Positions 8,701-18,154 of a stretch of 64,000 nt of DNA are shown here, one piece after another (the first letter of the stretch is position 1; each line of letters opens with the position of its first letter). The notes under the pieces are model-generated. The model was not told the origin of the DNA and made no database searches. It saw nothing but the letters and a program-made list of their open reading frames with translations. The stretch is taken from the NCBI GenBank assembly GCA_907165275.2, contig OU015649.1, positions 15,592,001 through 15,656,000 of the forward strand, read 5' to 3'. Both the position numbers and the translations under genes were made by a program. Origin of the DNA: Zygaena filipendulae. Lineage: Eukaryota; Arthropoda; Insecta; Lepidoptera; Zygaenidae.

Positions 8701-10620
8701 GGAGTCACCCAGATTTAATTGGTCTAAAGTTGTAATAAAAGGCATATCTACAAAAAACTTGTTTTCTTGAATATTGACTGACTCTAAGAATGATTTTTCA
8801 GCCAACTGAAATTCTGTAGAATTTTTAGAAGACACCTCGGGGACCTTCTCACTTAACCAAAATTGCTCCATAACATTTTCAAGCTTTTGACAATTAGAAA
8901 TAGCAATATTAGACACAATATTCACACTTGAAACTGATGAACTTTGAACAGTACCTCCAACAACATATCCAAAAAGAGTATTTTGAAGAGTAGGACCATT
9001 GAATAATTTTATATGTCCATCTAATAAAATATTAAAATATGTGTCAGCTCCTAGTAAAAGAGAGATATTGTTAGGCACATTAAAACAATCATCAGACAAT
9101 TTAATACCATTTGGCAATTGGAAGTTACTAATATCAAACTTTTGCTGAGGTAATAGTGCAGTTATTGTGTCTACAACATGACATTTTAAGTTTAATTGAA
9201 TGTTTTGCACTGGAGAGTGAATAGACAAATTAACATATTTATTGATAAAGCTATTCTTGTTTGTAATACCAATAATATTGGTTTCTTGAGTCATAGGCTT
9301 CAAGGACAACTCTTTTGCTAAAGAAGTTGTTATAAATGAGGCTTGGCTGCCGCTATCAAGCAATGCCCTAACAAATAGTTGACGTCCCCTAACATCAAAC
9401 ACTTTGACTTTTACTGTAGGTAATAGTACCTGAGTCTCGAGGCTATTTGTGTGCAGAACAACCGGTTGTTCTGAATCTGGATTGCTAGTTATATGCAGCA
9501 GGGTATTGTGGTCTTTTTTACAAATCTTACATTTAAAATGAAATCTGCAACGTCCTTTGTGATCATTGAGACAAATTGTACACAATTTGTGATTGTCAAC
9601 GAACTTGATTCTTTCACCTTCCGTTGCTGTCTTAAACTTTGGACATTCAAATAGTAAGTGACCAACCCCATTACAAAACTTACATGTTTTGTTAGAAGTA
9701 GCTTTAGAAACTAAGTTAGAAACTTTTAACTGTTTTTTGGGTGAGCTCTGAGGAGCATCTTTTTCCCCAATTTCTTCAAATGCTAAAGCACGTTTTTCTA
9801 AAAAGGTTATGAACTCTTTTAAAGTTGGCAAAGTTTCTGGATTCCTATCAAGTTGAAAAGCTCGATTGGTATAATGATCCAGTTTTTTGGTTAAAATACA
9901 AATAAGTAACATATCCCATTGTTCGATGGGTTGCTTTAAATTTTTTATAGCATAGACTTGTTGTTGGACTTCCGAAATAAATGATCTTATAGAGAGTGCA
10001 GTACCCCTTTGCATAGAAGGCATGTCTAAAATATGATTTATGTGATTACAAATTAAGCGGGTCTCATTATCAAACCTCTTCTTCAACAAACTGAGAGCTT
10101 CCTTGTATGACTCATTGACAAGTGGTAAATTTATAATAACTGCTAAAGCCTCCTCTGACAAATATTTTCTTAAGTAAAATAGTTTTTGGACATCTGACAG
10201 TGACTTATTATTGTGAAAAATAGCAGTGAAAAGATCCATAAATGGAATGTATTTAGTGAAATCTCTGCCAGAAAAAACCGGAATGTCAATATTAGGCAAT
10301 TTGGAATTTGCTACACTTGGACACTTTGAAACCTCTGTTTCTGACAAGGTCTTTAACCTAGCATCTAGCTTTGAAACAATAAGAAAATACTTTTCTTCTA
10401 AAGTTTCTACATTCTCCTTGTCATCAGGGTCGAGGGATAAAATGTCCAATTGTACCTTTTCATATTCACCCATGGTACTAATTAACTTTTCTTTTCTAGC
10501 TTGAAGCATCTCCAAAGAGGAAGATGTCAGGTTGATAGGGTCATTAATAAAGTTTTCAATACGAGTCACAATACCTTTAAGAAGTCCGCGTTGAGTCCTT
10601 AGCTTTTTTAAGCTTTCCAT
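5635..10620 (-). CDS. BEL/Pao gag-pol polyprotein, C-terminus replaced by nested insertion
   Basis: The 1661-residue frame encodes the proteins needed for retrotransposition in a cytoplasmic particle and for integration. Domains in order: gag-like (DUF1759-type) about 110-280; CCHC knuckle C313-x2-C316-x4-H321-x4-C326; a second Cys/His cluster about 347-371; aspartic protease with LDSGS at 421-425; reverse transcriptase with Asp758 and YIDD at 834-837; Pao A17-like linker to about 1000; RNase H with Asp1011, Glu1056, Asp1087 and Asp1133; integrase zinc finger H1324, H1329, C1359, C1362; integrase core Asp1394, Asp1460, Glu1514. All catalytic residues I checked are present. After about residue 1620 the frame runs into the nested LINE, so the last 40 residues are foreign and the true end lies at 5140. 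The start is the first Met after the leader. Hence a recently active but now disabled copy. Confidence 0.95.
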   Translation of the reverse strand: MESLKKLRTQRGLLKGIVTRIENFINDPINLTSSSLEMLQARKEKLISTMGEYEKVQLDILSLDPDDKENVETLEEKYFLIVSKLDARLKTLSETEVSKCPSVANSKLPNIDIPVFSGRDFTKYIPFMDLFTAIFHNNKSLSDVQKLFYLRKYLSEEALAVIINLPLVNESYKEALSLLKKRFDNETRLICNHINHILDMPSMQRGTALSIRSFISEVQQQVYAIKNLKQPIEQWDMLLICILTKKLDHYTNRAFQLDRNPETLPTLKEFITFLEKRALAFEEIGEKDAPQSSPKKQLKVSNLVSKATSNKTCKFCNGVGHLLFECPKFKTATEGERIKFVDNHKLCTICLNDHKGRCRFHFKCKICKKDHNTLLHITSNPDSEQPVVLHTNSLETQVLLPTVKVKVFDVRGRQLFVRALLDSGSQASFITTSLAKELSLKPMTQETNIIGITNKNSFINKYVNLSIHSPVQNIQLNLKCHVVDTITALLPQQKFDISNFQLPNGIKLSDDCFNVPNNISLLLGADTYFNILLDGHIKLFNGPTLQNTLFGYVVGGTVQSSSVSSVNIVSNIAISNCQKLENVMEQFWLSEKVPEVSSKNSTEFQLAEKSFLESVNIQENKFFVDMPFITTLDQLNLGDSFSLALQRFLSLEKKFNKDPMYLQSYKKFIDEYIALGHAKIVDIASYDIHKDPVYFLSHHAVLNENSKTTKLRVVFNGSMKSKNKISLNDVMLNGPIVQNELFDILVLFRSYKYTLICDITKMFRCIHINKHQTSLQNILWRDEPTKPILCLQLQTVTYGLKASTFLATRCLIELAERHKSSFPLAAQALCSNTYIDDMLCGTDQIDQLAELKNQLTQLLSKGNFTLHKWCSNVPEILNDVPIEQKYFEEIDINKNNIIKTLGLKYDIIPDQFTFACPTTDQHNLQTKRTILSYIGKMFDPLGLIGPIIVIAKLYMQELWSARLDWDTKLPQVQLEPWNKFISNLQVMGTISVPRCVTGNGFESIELVGFADASLKAFGACLYLRVLTKKGTVSVNLLCSKSRIAPLGKSLTIPRLELNSALLLAQLSNRVFNDLKERFPLSVHLYSDSQIVLAWLKSSKEIRDNYVARRVNQINRLAQDAEWCYVKSAHNPADLLSRGCDPQKLSSNELWWQGFPALSNADFTHYSPPDFPKPIIDSEPVDSEELAANACTELDFSFFERHSNINKLQRLIALLLRFKNNCLHKGQNPNNKFTGSLTPTELKNSLNIIIRAFQQKHLSCEINLLSKGKPIKSSLVNLHPFLDENGILRVGGRLQNATNIQYEKRHPAIIPKSSHISSLLIENEHLRLLHAGPKLVLSSLSQRFYLISGIREVKKVIHKCIKCHRVKAAAAKQLMGSLPKERLTAQRPFHSTGVDFCGPFSIKVARIRKPIIMKAYVALFVCFITKAIHVELVSDMTTDAFLACLRRFISRRGLPSQIFCDNAKTFKGAANTLKELYDLFSSENHKNSISNFCTKNFIKFKFIPSYSPEFGGLWEAGVKSLKFHLKRVVGAQALTFEGLYTVLTEIEAILNSRPLLPMSADVSDMSYLTPGHFLIGTAMTSYPEIDYTIKNVNYLKFWNTLNKIKQDLLKAWSRDYLTQLQSKQPTSNPGSYQPILVIRTESRAGTPQSPGTHRTLHILFLL
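5757..5769. repeat. 13-bp target duplication of nested LINE, right copy
   Basis: Second TACTCTGAAGCTG, resuming the Pao pol coding sequence on the minus strand. Confidence 0.85.
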
Positions 10621-11306
10621 TTTGTAACGTAATCACTAAACCTTTTGGCGAACCACTATTGCCTTAGAACGCACTTTTCGACTTAAAGAGGCACTTATAT
10701 TTAGCACTTTTCACACTTTTGTCGCACTATTTAGAGGGAATAGAACCGATCTTGGAAAGTTTATGTTTGTTTACTCTTGTCGAAACTCGAAGTAGATCGG
10801 TGACAGACTGTCATCGGCAGTGACAGTGACAGCAGCAACGTAGGAAGAGGAAAAATGGCCGGCTCGTTCCAGAAATCTCGAAAAATGGCCGTCCAAACCA
10901 AGTGGAATGAAATGAAAATTAAAGTGGGTAGGTATGGTCAGATAGCCACACCCATGCGCTGGATCGGTGAAGACTGCAGACTCCCTTCGTTTTGGTGATG
11001 CTTTCAGAGACAAAGGTCTCATGAAAACTGCAATGGGGCTCCAAGGGCGAGCGATAGCCTCGCGGCGCCCGGCACCAAATTGATGACGAGGTCGTGAAAT
11101 GTGCGATTTTCTCGGTGATCTCGGAAAATAAAGACCTTCCGACACTTTTACCACGCCGGGCGTGCACGATTACGATACGTGGTGGTTACAGTAACGCGAT
11201 TCACAACGCGAAAAATGAGACCACGTTTTTGCACTGAGGTTATGAGTTCACAAAAACCGCACTAAACCGCAGACTTTCACTTAAATCGAAGGACCACTAA
11301 ACTGCA
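10621..11306 (-). other. Pao 5' leader
   Basis: 686 bp between the 5' LTR and the gag start. It has overlapping short frames (10771-11167) but no domain, and is best read as untranslated leader. It contains a minus-strand TTTGGTGCCGGGCGCC at 11061-11080 that resembles a primer-binding site but lies about 230 bp from the LTR. Confidence 0.7.
11286..11296 (-). promoter_or_regulatory. Putative primer-binding site
   Basis: Minus-strand TGGTCCTTCGA starts with TGG, as expected for pairing to a tRNA 3' CCA end, ten bases inside the 5' LTR. The matching tRNA was not identified. Confidence 0.5.
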
Positions 11307-11491
11307 TGTATAATAAAAGATGCAGTTGTTAAATTTAATTGGTTTATTCCATGAATATAATTTTTAGTAATTTACAATAAACGCTGCGTGAGCGCCATCT
11401 TACGGAACAAGCAAAAGTTGCCAGTAGGCAGAACTTAAAATTACCACAAACAATTTGTGTTACCAGCGTTTGTTCACGTTTTATCTGAACA
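11307..11491 (-). repeat. Pao 5' LTR (185 bp)
   Basis: Same sequence as the 3' LTR; minus-strand AATAAA at 11343-11348. TSD CAAT follows at 11492-11495. Confidence 0.95.
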
Positions 11492-11495
11492 CAAT

Positions 11496-12139
11496 ACTAG
11501 TACAGCTGTTTAGAGGCGATAATAATAAGACTTTCTTAAGCCCAAACTAGGTTGAACAGTCAAAACGTTTTGGTAGACGAGTTAGGACACTGCTGAAAAT
11601 CAGTACTATCTTCTGCCTCAAAATTATGCTGAGACAGCGTTCTTATCAGCATCACACCATAGCACATTCTATATGTAAGTATATTGGCGCCTTTTTATAG
11701 TTATATTATACCAGGCCCAGATCTAGGATTTGGTTGACGGGAGGGGGGCAATTTTTGTTTGCACCACACAATTTTTTCAGCATACACGGTCAGAAATTTT
11801 TCTAAGGTCTTATTTAAGTACCTAATTTATTCATCAGGGGGGGCAAGTGCCTATGGAACCTCTGATTTTCAAGTTGACTCGCGTAGGTACTTGGTCTGTT
11901 GTTTATTTGTGTTCAAAACTTCCAGCAAACTAACGCAATATAAGTATTTGATAGATATTATTAATATTGTGTAACTGAAAGTTTTTTCCACGAAGTTCCT
12001 GCAAAAGCTGAAGATATTGTGGTTCACTTGTTTAGCTTTACTTATCGTATAGATTTTCCTTTTGTAATGGAATTGACTTTACTATAATTAATGACCGTAT
12101 ACTTCAGTTTAATTATAGATAATAATATATTAGCTAAAT
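11496..12139. other. Non-genic stretch
   Basis: AT-rich, with a G-run at 11740-11750 and another at 11837-11845. Short open frame 11759-11974 without a domain. No repeat boundary recognised. Confidence 0.5.
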
Positions 12140-12375
12140 TCGAAGGTGAGTTTGTTTGTTTGCAAAGTTTTCACGCTTAAACTACTCAACCGATCGTCAT
12201 AAAATTTTGCATACACATTGTCAGTGGACATAAGGTACTTTTCATTCAATCATGTACATGTCAACTGTGTTCAAACAGATTTAAATAAAGTTACATTAAG
12301 TTATATTTAGTTGCGGATTAACATAGGATAATTTTTATCTCGGGCACAAGGAGTTCCCGAGGGAGAGTCACACTT
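12140..12375 (+). mobile_element. Degenerate Lep1-type Helitron
   Basis: Keeps GTGAGTTTGTTTGTTTG, a TTTTGCATACACATTGTCAG block and the AGTTCCCGAGGGA remnant. The terminal hairpin and CTAG are lost. Confidence 0.5.
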
Positions 12376-12715
12376 AAACATATTAGGTATCAGTAAAGGA
12401 GAAAGCAAAGAGGCTGTTTAACAGCACAAAATAACTTTTTGCCGAACAATCTGTCGCGTTCACTACAAATATCAAAGTTGAATCAAAGCCTACGGACAAT
12501 CGGAGCGCGATTACGAGAGATCTCAAAGTTAATCCCGCCTCAAGTTTTGTTTGAGCAAGTCATTTGTAATTGATATTTATTGCCGTTTTACGGGTTAATT
12601 GCTGAACTAATTTAAAGCTGCGAGATACAGGGCTTTAAGAGAGTAAGCTTAGCTAAAGACGGATCATTTTCAATGCACCCATGGGTTTTTTTTTTTCAAA
12701 TATTCCCTACTATAT
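12376..12715. other. Non-genic stretch
   Basis: Unique-looking AT-rich sequence ending in a T-run near 12688-12698. No coding signal. Confidence 0.45.
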
Positions 12716-12906
12716 CTTATCTTAATTTATATAAATCACGTGTCACGTGGTTTGTCCGCGATGTACTCCGAAACTACTGAACGGATTTTGATAAAATTTT
12801 GTAACCATTTATAATATAGTCCAACTTAAAAGATAGGATAGTTTTTATCCCGGAATTCCCGCGGGAACTCCAAAATTACCGTGGATGAAATCGCGGGGGA
12901 CAGCTA
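12716..12906 (+). mobile_element. Helitron-like repeat, 'ATCACGTGTCACG' subfamily
   Basis: Opens TATATAAATCACGTGTCACG, has ACTGAACGGATTTTGATAAA, then the shared CCCGGAATTCCCGCGGGAAC core, and ends in CGCGGGGGACAGCTAG. A close relative is at 36652-36884. Confidence 0.75.
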
Positions 12907-12908
12907 GT

Positions 12909-13120
12909 AATATTATAAATGTGAAAGTAACTCGGTCTGTCTGTCTGTCAGTCTGTCTGTCTGTCTGTCACGATTTCACGCCGCAACGGCTCAACCGATC
13001 GACGTGATATTTTGCATACACGTTGTCAGGGGTACAGAAAAGGACATAGGGTAGTTTGTATCTCGGAATTCCCGCGGGAACTCAGGAATTAACGCGGGTG
13101 AAACCGTGGGGAACAGCTAG
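12909..13120 (+). mobile_element. Lep1-type Helitron with (GTCT)n
   Basis: Starts AATATTATAAATGTGAAAGT directly after the previous CTAG and ends GTGGGGAACAGCTAG. A GTCT microsatellite sits at 12938-12970. Two Helitrons are thus joined head to tail. Confidence 0.8.
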
Positions 13121-13381
13121 TATATAATATTTCTTTGATATAGTGCACAGTACACAACGGAAGTGACGCGTGATATTGGCAATGACAGCGACATATTGTG
13201 CTTATTCACGTTAAAGAAGTATGATTATTATTTATGCGCATGATTTAATCTCAATTTATTCATGAATGCATATTGCATTTATGTTAACATGTGTGGCGGA
13301 AATTTAGCTAAACACCTTTATTAAACATATCTATCTCTACCTAGAGATGTTTTTTATTGTTGTTAGTAATAGGGATGTATA

Positions 13382-13690
13382 AGGATGTTGACAACTTTTA
13401 AAAATCAAAATTCTAATTAGTCCGTCAGTTAGAAAATTAAAAATCATTGGACACGTATTTTTTATTTTTCAAATAAATGAAAATACACAGAGATAAAGCG
13501 CATTAAAGTTTAGGGTGGGGGCTTGTGACGTCACTTACCGCTACAAGCCGCCATACAAACTGCATTGGTTAGTGACGTCACGCGAAATATCGTTATTTTT
13601 TGATTACGTAAAAAAATTAAAAATACGTGTCCAATATTTTTTATTAATCTACAAGACGGACTGAAAAAAAATAGTCAAATAGCCTATTGC
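13382..13690 (+). mobile_element. M1-type MITE
   Basis: Subterminal inverted words TTAGTCCGTC and GACGGACT, with imperfect termini (GGATGTTGAC... / ...AATAGCC). The core contains two TGACGTCA octamers at 13526-13533 and 13573-13580. Family copies: 14478, 19605, 28648, 29336, 40204, 41829, 47547, 50271. Confidence 0.75.
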
Positions 13691-13721
13691 CTTTTCGTAT
13701 TATACTACGTTTTACCGTGCG

Positions 13722-13906
13722 CTAGCGGTTGTCCACCAGCGTTACTTTTAGAGTTCCCGAGGGAATTCCGGGATAGCAAGTACTCTATGTCCTTTTCCAT
13801 ACCCCTGACAATGTGTGTGCAAAATTTCATGATGATTAGTGAAATAGCTATGATGTGAAAGCGTGACAAACAAACAAACATTTGCATTTATAATATGACT
13901 TAGGAT
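13722..13906 (-). mobile_element. Degenerate Lep1-type Helitron
   Basis: CTAGCGGTTGTCC at the left, then GAGTTCCCGAGGGAATTCCG and GTCCTTTTCCATACCCCTGA; ends TTATAATATGACTTAGGAT. Confidence 0.65.
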
Positions 13907-14243
13907 ACTAGTATATAGTATTATATTAAAATATCTATGGTTAGGATTATACGGAGTAAAACCAAATAAATATCAAACTTTATCAATTAATTAAATTTTA
14001 AATTGACCTTTTGAAATACTAAATGTCACTATTTAGCCATCAAACTTTAACTACTACTACGTCTACTGTTTATTTCAGATTTTCTCTTTAGTTTCATTGG
14101 TGTTTGATGTTTTCTTTGATGAGCACGATTCTGTCTCTATTGCACTTTCTATGTACTAGAGCGGGAAAACGCACGTGGGAAAAATATACGCTTTCTGTAA
14201 CTATGCTGGCACATATCAGGAAGAATTTTCTGAGCATCTATCT
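13907..14243. other. Non-genic stretch
   Basis: AT-rich; no coding or repeat signal beyond simple runs. Confidence 0.45.
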
Positions 14244-14340
14244 ATACTAATATTATAAAGAGGAAAGATTTAATTTTTTGTTTGTTTGTTACGGTTTAAC
14301 TCAAGATTTACTGGACCGATTTCAAAAATTCTTAACCTCG
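14244..14340 (+). mobile_element. Helitron-like subfamily C, 5' fragment
   Basis: ATACTAATATTATAAAGAGG start and TTTACTGGACCGATTTCAAA; the 3' half is missing. Confidence 0.55.
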
Positions 14341-14477
14341 GGGAACCGCTATTATACGATATTTTTATATATTAGTATCTGTACATAAATCGACAAAAAT
14401 ATTGTATAATTTTGTAGTATGGAAATAAGCCACTTTACTAAATATTTTGTAGTCCATTATGTATTGTACTTAGATTA

Positions 14478-14660
14478 AAAAAACTATTGGACGCGTATTT
14501 GTGTGTTTTTATGTAATGGAAAATAACAGCGATACATCAAGTCAAAATGTCGCGTGATGTCACAAATTCAGTTTATAAAACGTTATGACGTCAGAAGTCC
14601 CCACTTTTTAACCCTAATGCGCTTTATCTAAATATTTTTATTTTTTCATTAATTTAAAAA
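14478..14660 (-). mobile_element. M1-type MITE, internal fragment
   Basis: TATTGGACGCGTATTT to CTAATGCGCTTTATC match the M1 core on the minus strand. One octamer is intact (TGACGTCA near 14585) and one decayed to TGATGTCA. Confidence 0.6.
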
Positions 14661-15054
14661 GCACTAAATATAGTTGGGATTTTCATACCCCAGGAAACAT
14701 AATGTATTCTTTGTATGTACACAATGTGTTATCAGCAGTTGAAACTTCTGAATTATTGTTAATTTCTACCTAAAATATATTATAACTGTAATACTACTCG
14801 ACTACTGTCAATAAGTTACTTTTGTTGCCGTCTGTATGTACCTACCTAATCTAGTATAGTATTATATTATCTGTGGTAATGCACAGTACCTCTAATCGTA
14901 AGGTTTTGTATGAAACTAATATCAGTTTGTTATTAGTTTCGATCCATCTTTCCCAACAATATTAATACTGAATTATGTTACTAGCACAGTGGAAGGTACC
15001 TTCACAGTTGAAAGTATCTCAATCTTGTTACTTCTATATCCGTACTATATATAA
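14661..15054. other. Non-genic stretch
   Basis: AT-rich, no gene or repeat recognised. Confidence 0.45.
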
Positions 15055-15251
15055 TCCTACTAATATTATAAATGTGAAAGTGTGGATGTTTGGATGTTTG
15101 TTACTCGATCACGCAAAAACGGCTGAACAGATTTGGATGAAATTTGGCATGCACATTGTCAGGTACAGAGAAGGTTATAGGGTACTTTTTATCCTTGAAT
15201 TCCCGCGGGAACTCCGAACTTACCGCGGATGAAAGCGCGGGGCACAGCTAG
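15055..15251 (+). mobile_element. Lep1-type Helitron, full length
   Basis: TCCTACTAATATTATAAATG start, the GTGGATGTTTGGATGTTTG block, CCCGCGGGAACTCCGAA core, end GCGGGGCACAGCTAG. The 5'-TC and 3'-CTAG after a hairpin fit Helitron termini; about 197 bp, non-coding. Confidence 0.85.
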
Positions 15252-15252
15252 T

Positions 15253-15569
15253 ATAATATTATAAATGAGACAGTGAGTTTGTTTGTTTGTTTGTTACGCT
15301 TTCACGGTTAAACGACTCAACTGATCACCACGAAATTTTGCATACACGTTGTCAGAGGAACAGAGAAGGACATGGGCTACTTTTTATCCCGGAATTCCTA
15401 CGGGATTTCCGAGATTAACGCGGAAGAAACTACATTAAATTTTGCATACTACCTACACGTTGTCAAGGGTGGGTACAGAAAAAAATATAGGTTAGTAAGT
15501 ACTTTTGTCTCGGAATACCCGCGGGATCTCCGATACTAACACGGGTGAAACCGCGGAGAACAGCTAGTA
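15253..15569 (+). mobile_element. Helitron-like repeat with duplicated 3' half
   Basis: Starts ATAATATTATAAATGAGACAG right after the previous CTAG. The TTTTGCATA...GTTGTCA to GTGAAAC block occurs twice (about 15335-15432 and 15437-15569). Ends GAGAACAGCTAG. Confidence 0.7.
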
Positions 15570-15570
15570 G

Positions 15571-15800
15571 GTATATAAAAATGAATCCCTATTTCCCTTG
15601 GTCACGACTCACGGCATCACGCGTGAACGGCTGGACCAATTTCGCTAATCCTATTTCGTTGTGTTTGTTATTGTAAGGAGAAGGTTCTTATGAAAGAAGT
15701 TTGGAGTTCGTACGGGAATTCCGAAACTCACGCGGGTGAATCTCCGAAATGGTTGGACCGATTTTGCTGAGACTTTCACTGCTAATCAGCTGATGTTATG
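15571..15800 (+). mobile_element. Helitron-like subfamily B, 3'-truncated
   Basis: TATATAAAAATGAATCCCTA, then CATCACGCGTGAACGGCTGG; lost before the terminal hairpin. This is the third repeat in a head-to-tail series. Confidence 0.65.
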
Positions 15801-16311
15801 CACATCATGGTATAAAAGGCGAACCTAATTCTACAGTGGCATTCTCTGCCAGTGAATCTTAGGAAAGTACTGAGAGCTCAATTGGTGAATTTGCAATCTT
15901 ATTATACATACGTACGTCGTACACATATACATAAATATATACCCTGAGACTATGAGATTCACGCGTGTGAAACCGCGGGCTATACCTATAGAACAAATAG
16001 GTAATAATAGTGAAAGTATTTCGAGTGCTTAATTCATATCGCATTACGTCGGCAATATCATGGGTTCACCTGAGCTTGCCTCAAGTGCTACGCGGGGAGG
16101 GGCGGCGCGAGGGCGGGGGAGGATGGTTCTCGAAGAAGCCTATTTTATTGCTTCTTATTACGGCAATATTACACATAAAAGGCTTGTTATTCCATCTTGC
16201 GTTACATAAAAGAATGCCCCGAAACACAGCGTCAGGTCGGGAGCAAGAGATGCGCAAAATTGTAGGTATAGGTACTTTCTTAACTCAACAAGTGTTCTGA
16301 AAAAGAAAACT
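15801..16311. other. Non-genic stretch
   Basis: A Helitron-like scrap ACGCGTGTGAAACCGCGGGC at 15960-15979 and a GC-rich patch 16085-16130. Short frames only. Confidence 0.45.
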
Positions 16312-16673
16312 GTTTTTTTTTTTATGTCCTAGGGGCAAACGGGCAAGTGGTACACCTGATGGTAAGTGATTACCGCCGCCCATAGACATCTGCAACACCA
16401 GAAGGCATGCAGGTGCGTTGCCGACCTGGAATGGGGATGGGAACTGGCTTTCAAGTGCGGCTGCCGGAACACATCGTTAGGTGCTCGGCGACAGATTTGC
16501 AACTTGAAGGTGGTAGCTAGCCAGCCGGGCACTAGAGAGCGCCCTACCACCATACTATGGTTTCCTCACGATGTTTTCCTTCACCGACAGCTCAAGCTCA
16601 TTGTTAGGATTTGAACCTACTGCACCTTGCGGCGTTTAATCCGAACGCACTAACCACTGAGCTATCATCGCTG
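16312..16673 (-). mobile_element. tRNA-headed SINE (family A)
   Basis: Minus strand has an A box TAGCTCAGTGG (16654-16664) and a B box GGTTCAAATCC (16607-16617). A roughly 280-bp unrelated body follows, ending TTTGCCCCTAGGACAT and a poly(A) tail at 16313-16322. A second copy on the plus strand is at 29886-30214. Frames at 16329-16614 are shadows in this SINE. Confidence 0.85.
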
Positions 16674-16751
16674 TTGTTAAGTATATAATATCTAAGCGAC
16701 AATAGAGCACGTAGAGTTCTGGGAATCTTATCCAATCTATTATAATATTAT

Positions 16752-16772
16752 ATCTATCTATCTATCTTTCTA
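16752..16772. repeat. (TATC)n microsatellite
   Basis: TATCTATCTATCTATCTTTC just before the subfamily D repeat. Confidence 0.75.
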
Positions 16773-16776
16773 TTAA

Positions 16777-17030
16777 TGTGAATAAAATTGTAGTGTCTAT
16801 TTGTAATTCCCAATTAACAGCTTTTCACTATATGAAATTATATACGGTCTTACCTAAAAAATTTTTTTTGTCTGTCTGTCTATTTCTTCCAGCTAATCTC
16901 TGAAATGACTGGACTGATTTTAAAGGCACTTTCACTGGCAGATAGCTGATATTATAAGGAGTGACTTAGGGTACTTTTATTTTGGAAAATAATTAGTTCC
17001 TGCGGGAATTCCGAAACTAAATGTGAAAGA
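16777..17030 (+). mobile_element. Helitron-like subfamily D
   Basis: GTGAATAAAATTGTAGTGTC start, ACAGCTTTTCACTATATG, TGACTGGACTGATTTTAA. Related copies at 55337-55639 and a scrap at 26348-26390. The 3' end is replaced by the next repeat. Confidence 0.6.
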
Positions 17031-17036
17031 CATACT

Positions 17037-17120
17037 TAAATGTGAAAGTTAGGATGGATGGATGTTCGATGCTCGATCGCATCAGAACGGCTGAATGGAA
17101 TTGGATGGAATTTGGGAGAG
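17037..17120 (+). mobile_element. Lep1-type Helitron, 5' fragment
   Basis: TAAATGTGAAAGTTAGGATGG through TGGATGGAATTTGGGA; 3' half absent. Confidence 0.55.
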
Positions 17121-17213
17121 AGAGTGTAAAAATCGGGACGGTGTTCATTTAGATGATGTGAAGTTAATTAATATGAATTGGCTATATCATATCTGCATAG
17201 TAAATATTTTTTT

Positions 17214-17346
17214 CTAGCTGTGCCCCACGGTTTCACCCGCGGGAATTCCGGGATAAAAAGTACCCTATGTCCTTTTATGTACCCCTGACAACGTGCATGC
17301 CAAATTTCATCCAAATCCGTGTACCGGAAACCGCGGGGCCCAGCTA
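17214..17346. mobile_element. Helitron piece with 3' termini at both ends
   Basis: Left end CTAGCTGTGCCCCACGG reads as a minus-strand terminus. Right end ACCGCGGGGCCCAGCTAG reads as a plus-strand terminus. The minus copy is cut at CCAAATCCGT and joined directly to the plus terminus. Confidence 0.75.
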
Positions 17347-18154
17347 GTATTTATAATAATAATCAAGGTTAAGGTTCCATTTCGATACAAGCAAATCCAA
17401 TGTTTATCTTTAAAGACATATTGTGGCATCAATTAATGGGTGAGTGCGGTGAATTAGCAGAGCCAAATAAAATCCAATTAATTAAACAATAAAAGTAAAA
17501 AGGGTGAAGTGGGCCGCGAATAGATTAATTGCGTTCCGAAATTACTGCAGACAGAGCGGCGCTAAAGAAAATATGACAAAGGTGCTTCGTTAAAGTTAAT
17601 GGGTGATTTTCGTACGCCCCTTTCTAGTCGATTTGATTAAAAAGCGCTTTTTCCGTTAGCGATTGATTCCCTTTTACAAATTTTTCGCTTTCCAATTTGC
17701 AGTTGTCTTTCGCTTTATCGCTTTAAGCATAGAGTCGTTATTCGTGTCGGAGGGCAGTTTCGAAGTTACGGTTCCTGGAATCGAAGACCTCTTCATTTGA
17801 AATGGCATTAAATTAAAAGAAAAGGCACTCGCGGCTGTTAGGTTTCGGTTTTTTTTTTAACTCTTGAAGCGCTCGTATTGTTAGCTTAATAACCTTTTTG
17901 TTGAGGAGAATTTTTATGAATTATTCTAGATGAATTGGTTTGAATAATGAGTCATTAATTAGAAAAAAATATGTAGGTACTTAGGTATATAGATCTTTTT
18001 ATTTTAACACTCCTATATCTCATCTGGACAGTTAATAAAGTGATTGCTGAAAAAAAATTGTATAATAATTTTATTGTATTTACAAACAATACTTAACCTA
18101 CTTAAACGTAAGTACAAGTTTAAATCTCCTATATCTATCCATATCTATATCTTT
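17347..18154. other. Non-genic stretch, no repeats recognised
   Basis: About 800 bp of apparently single-copy sequence (17380-17900 is less AT-rich and repeat-poor). No open frame of note. Confidence 0.5.

Larger units (their letters stand above)
4420..11491 (-). mobile_element. BEL/Pao LTR retrotransposon, near full length, with nested LINE fragment
   Basis: The 7,072-bp element has 185-bp direct LTRs that appear identical base for base, ends TG...CA, and a CAAT duplication. Sense strand is minus: the 5' LTR is at 11307-11491, a leader at 10621-11306, one gag-pol frame, a C-terminal pol remnant at 5140-5357, a non-coding 3' region, and the 3' LTR at 4420-4604. A putative primer-binding site is the minus-strand TGGTCCTTCGA at 11286-11296, ten bases inside the 5' LTR. 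Identical LTRs imply recent insertion, and the nested LINE at 5371-5756 is younger still. No env-like frame is visible. Non-LTR-adjacent purines expected of a polypurine tract are absent on the sense strand. Confidence 0.95.

Noticed and set aside
10771..11167. 127- and 82-codon frames in the Pao leader
   Set aside because: They overlap in different frames upstream of gag, have no domain and fit an untranslated leader.
12938..12970. Possible CRISPR-like array in the GTCT-rich and other tandem runs
   Set aside because: They are microsatellites without spacers, and the genome is eukaryotic.
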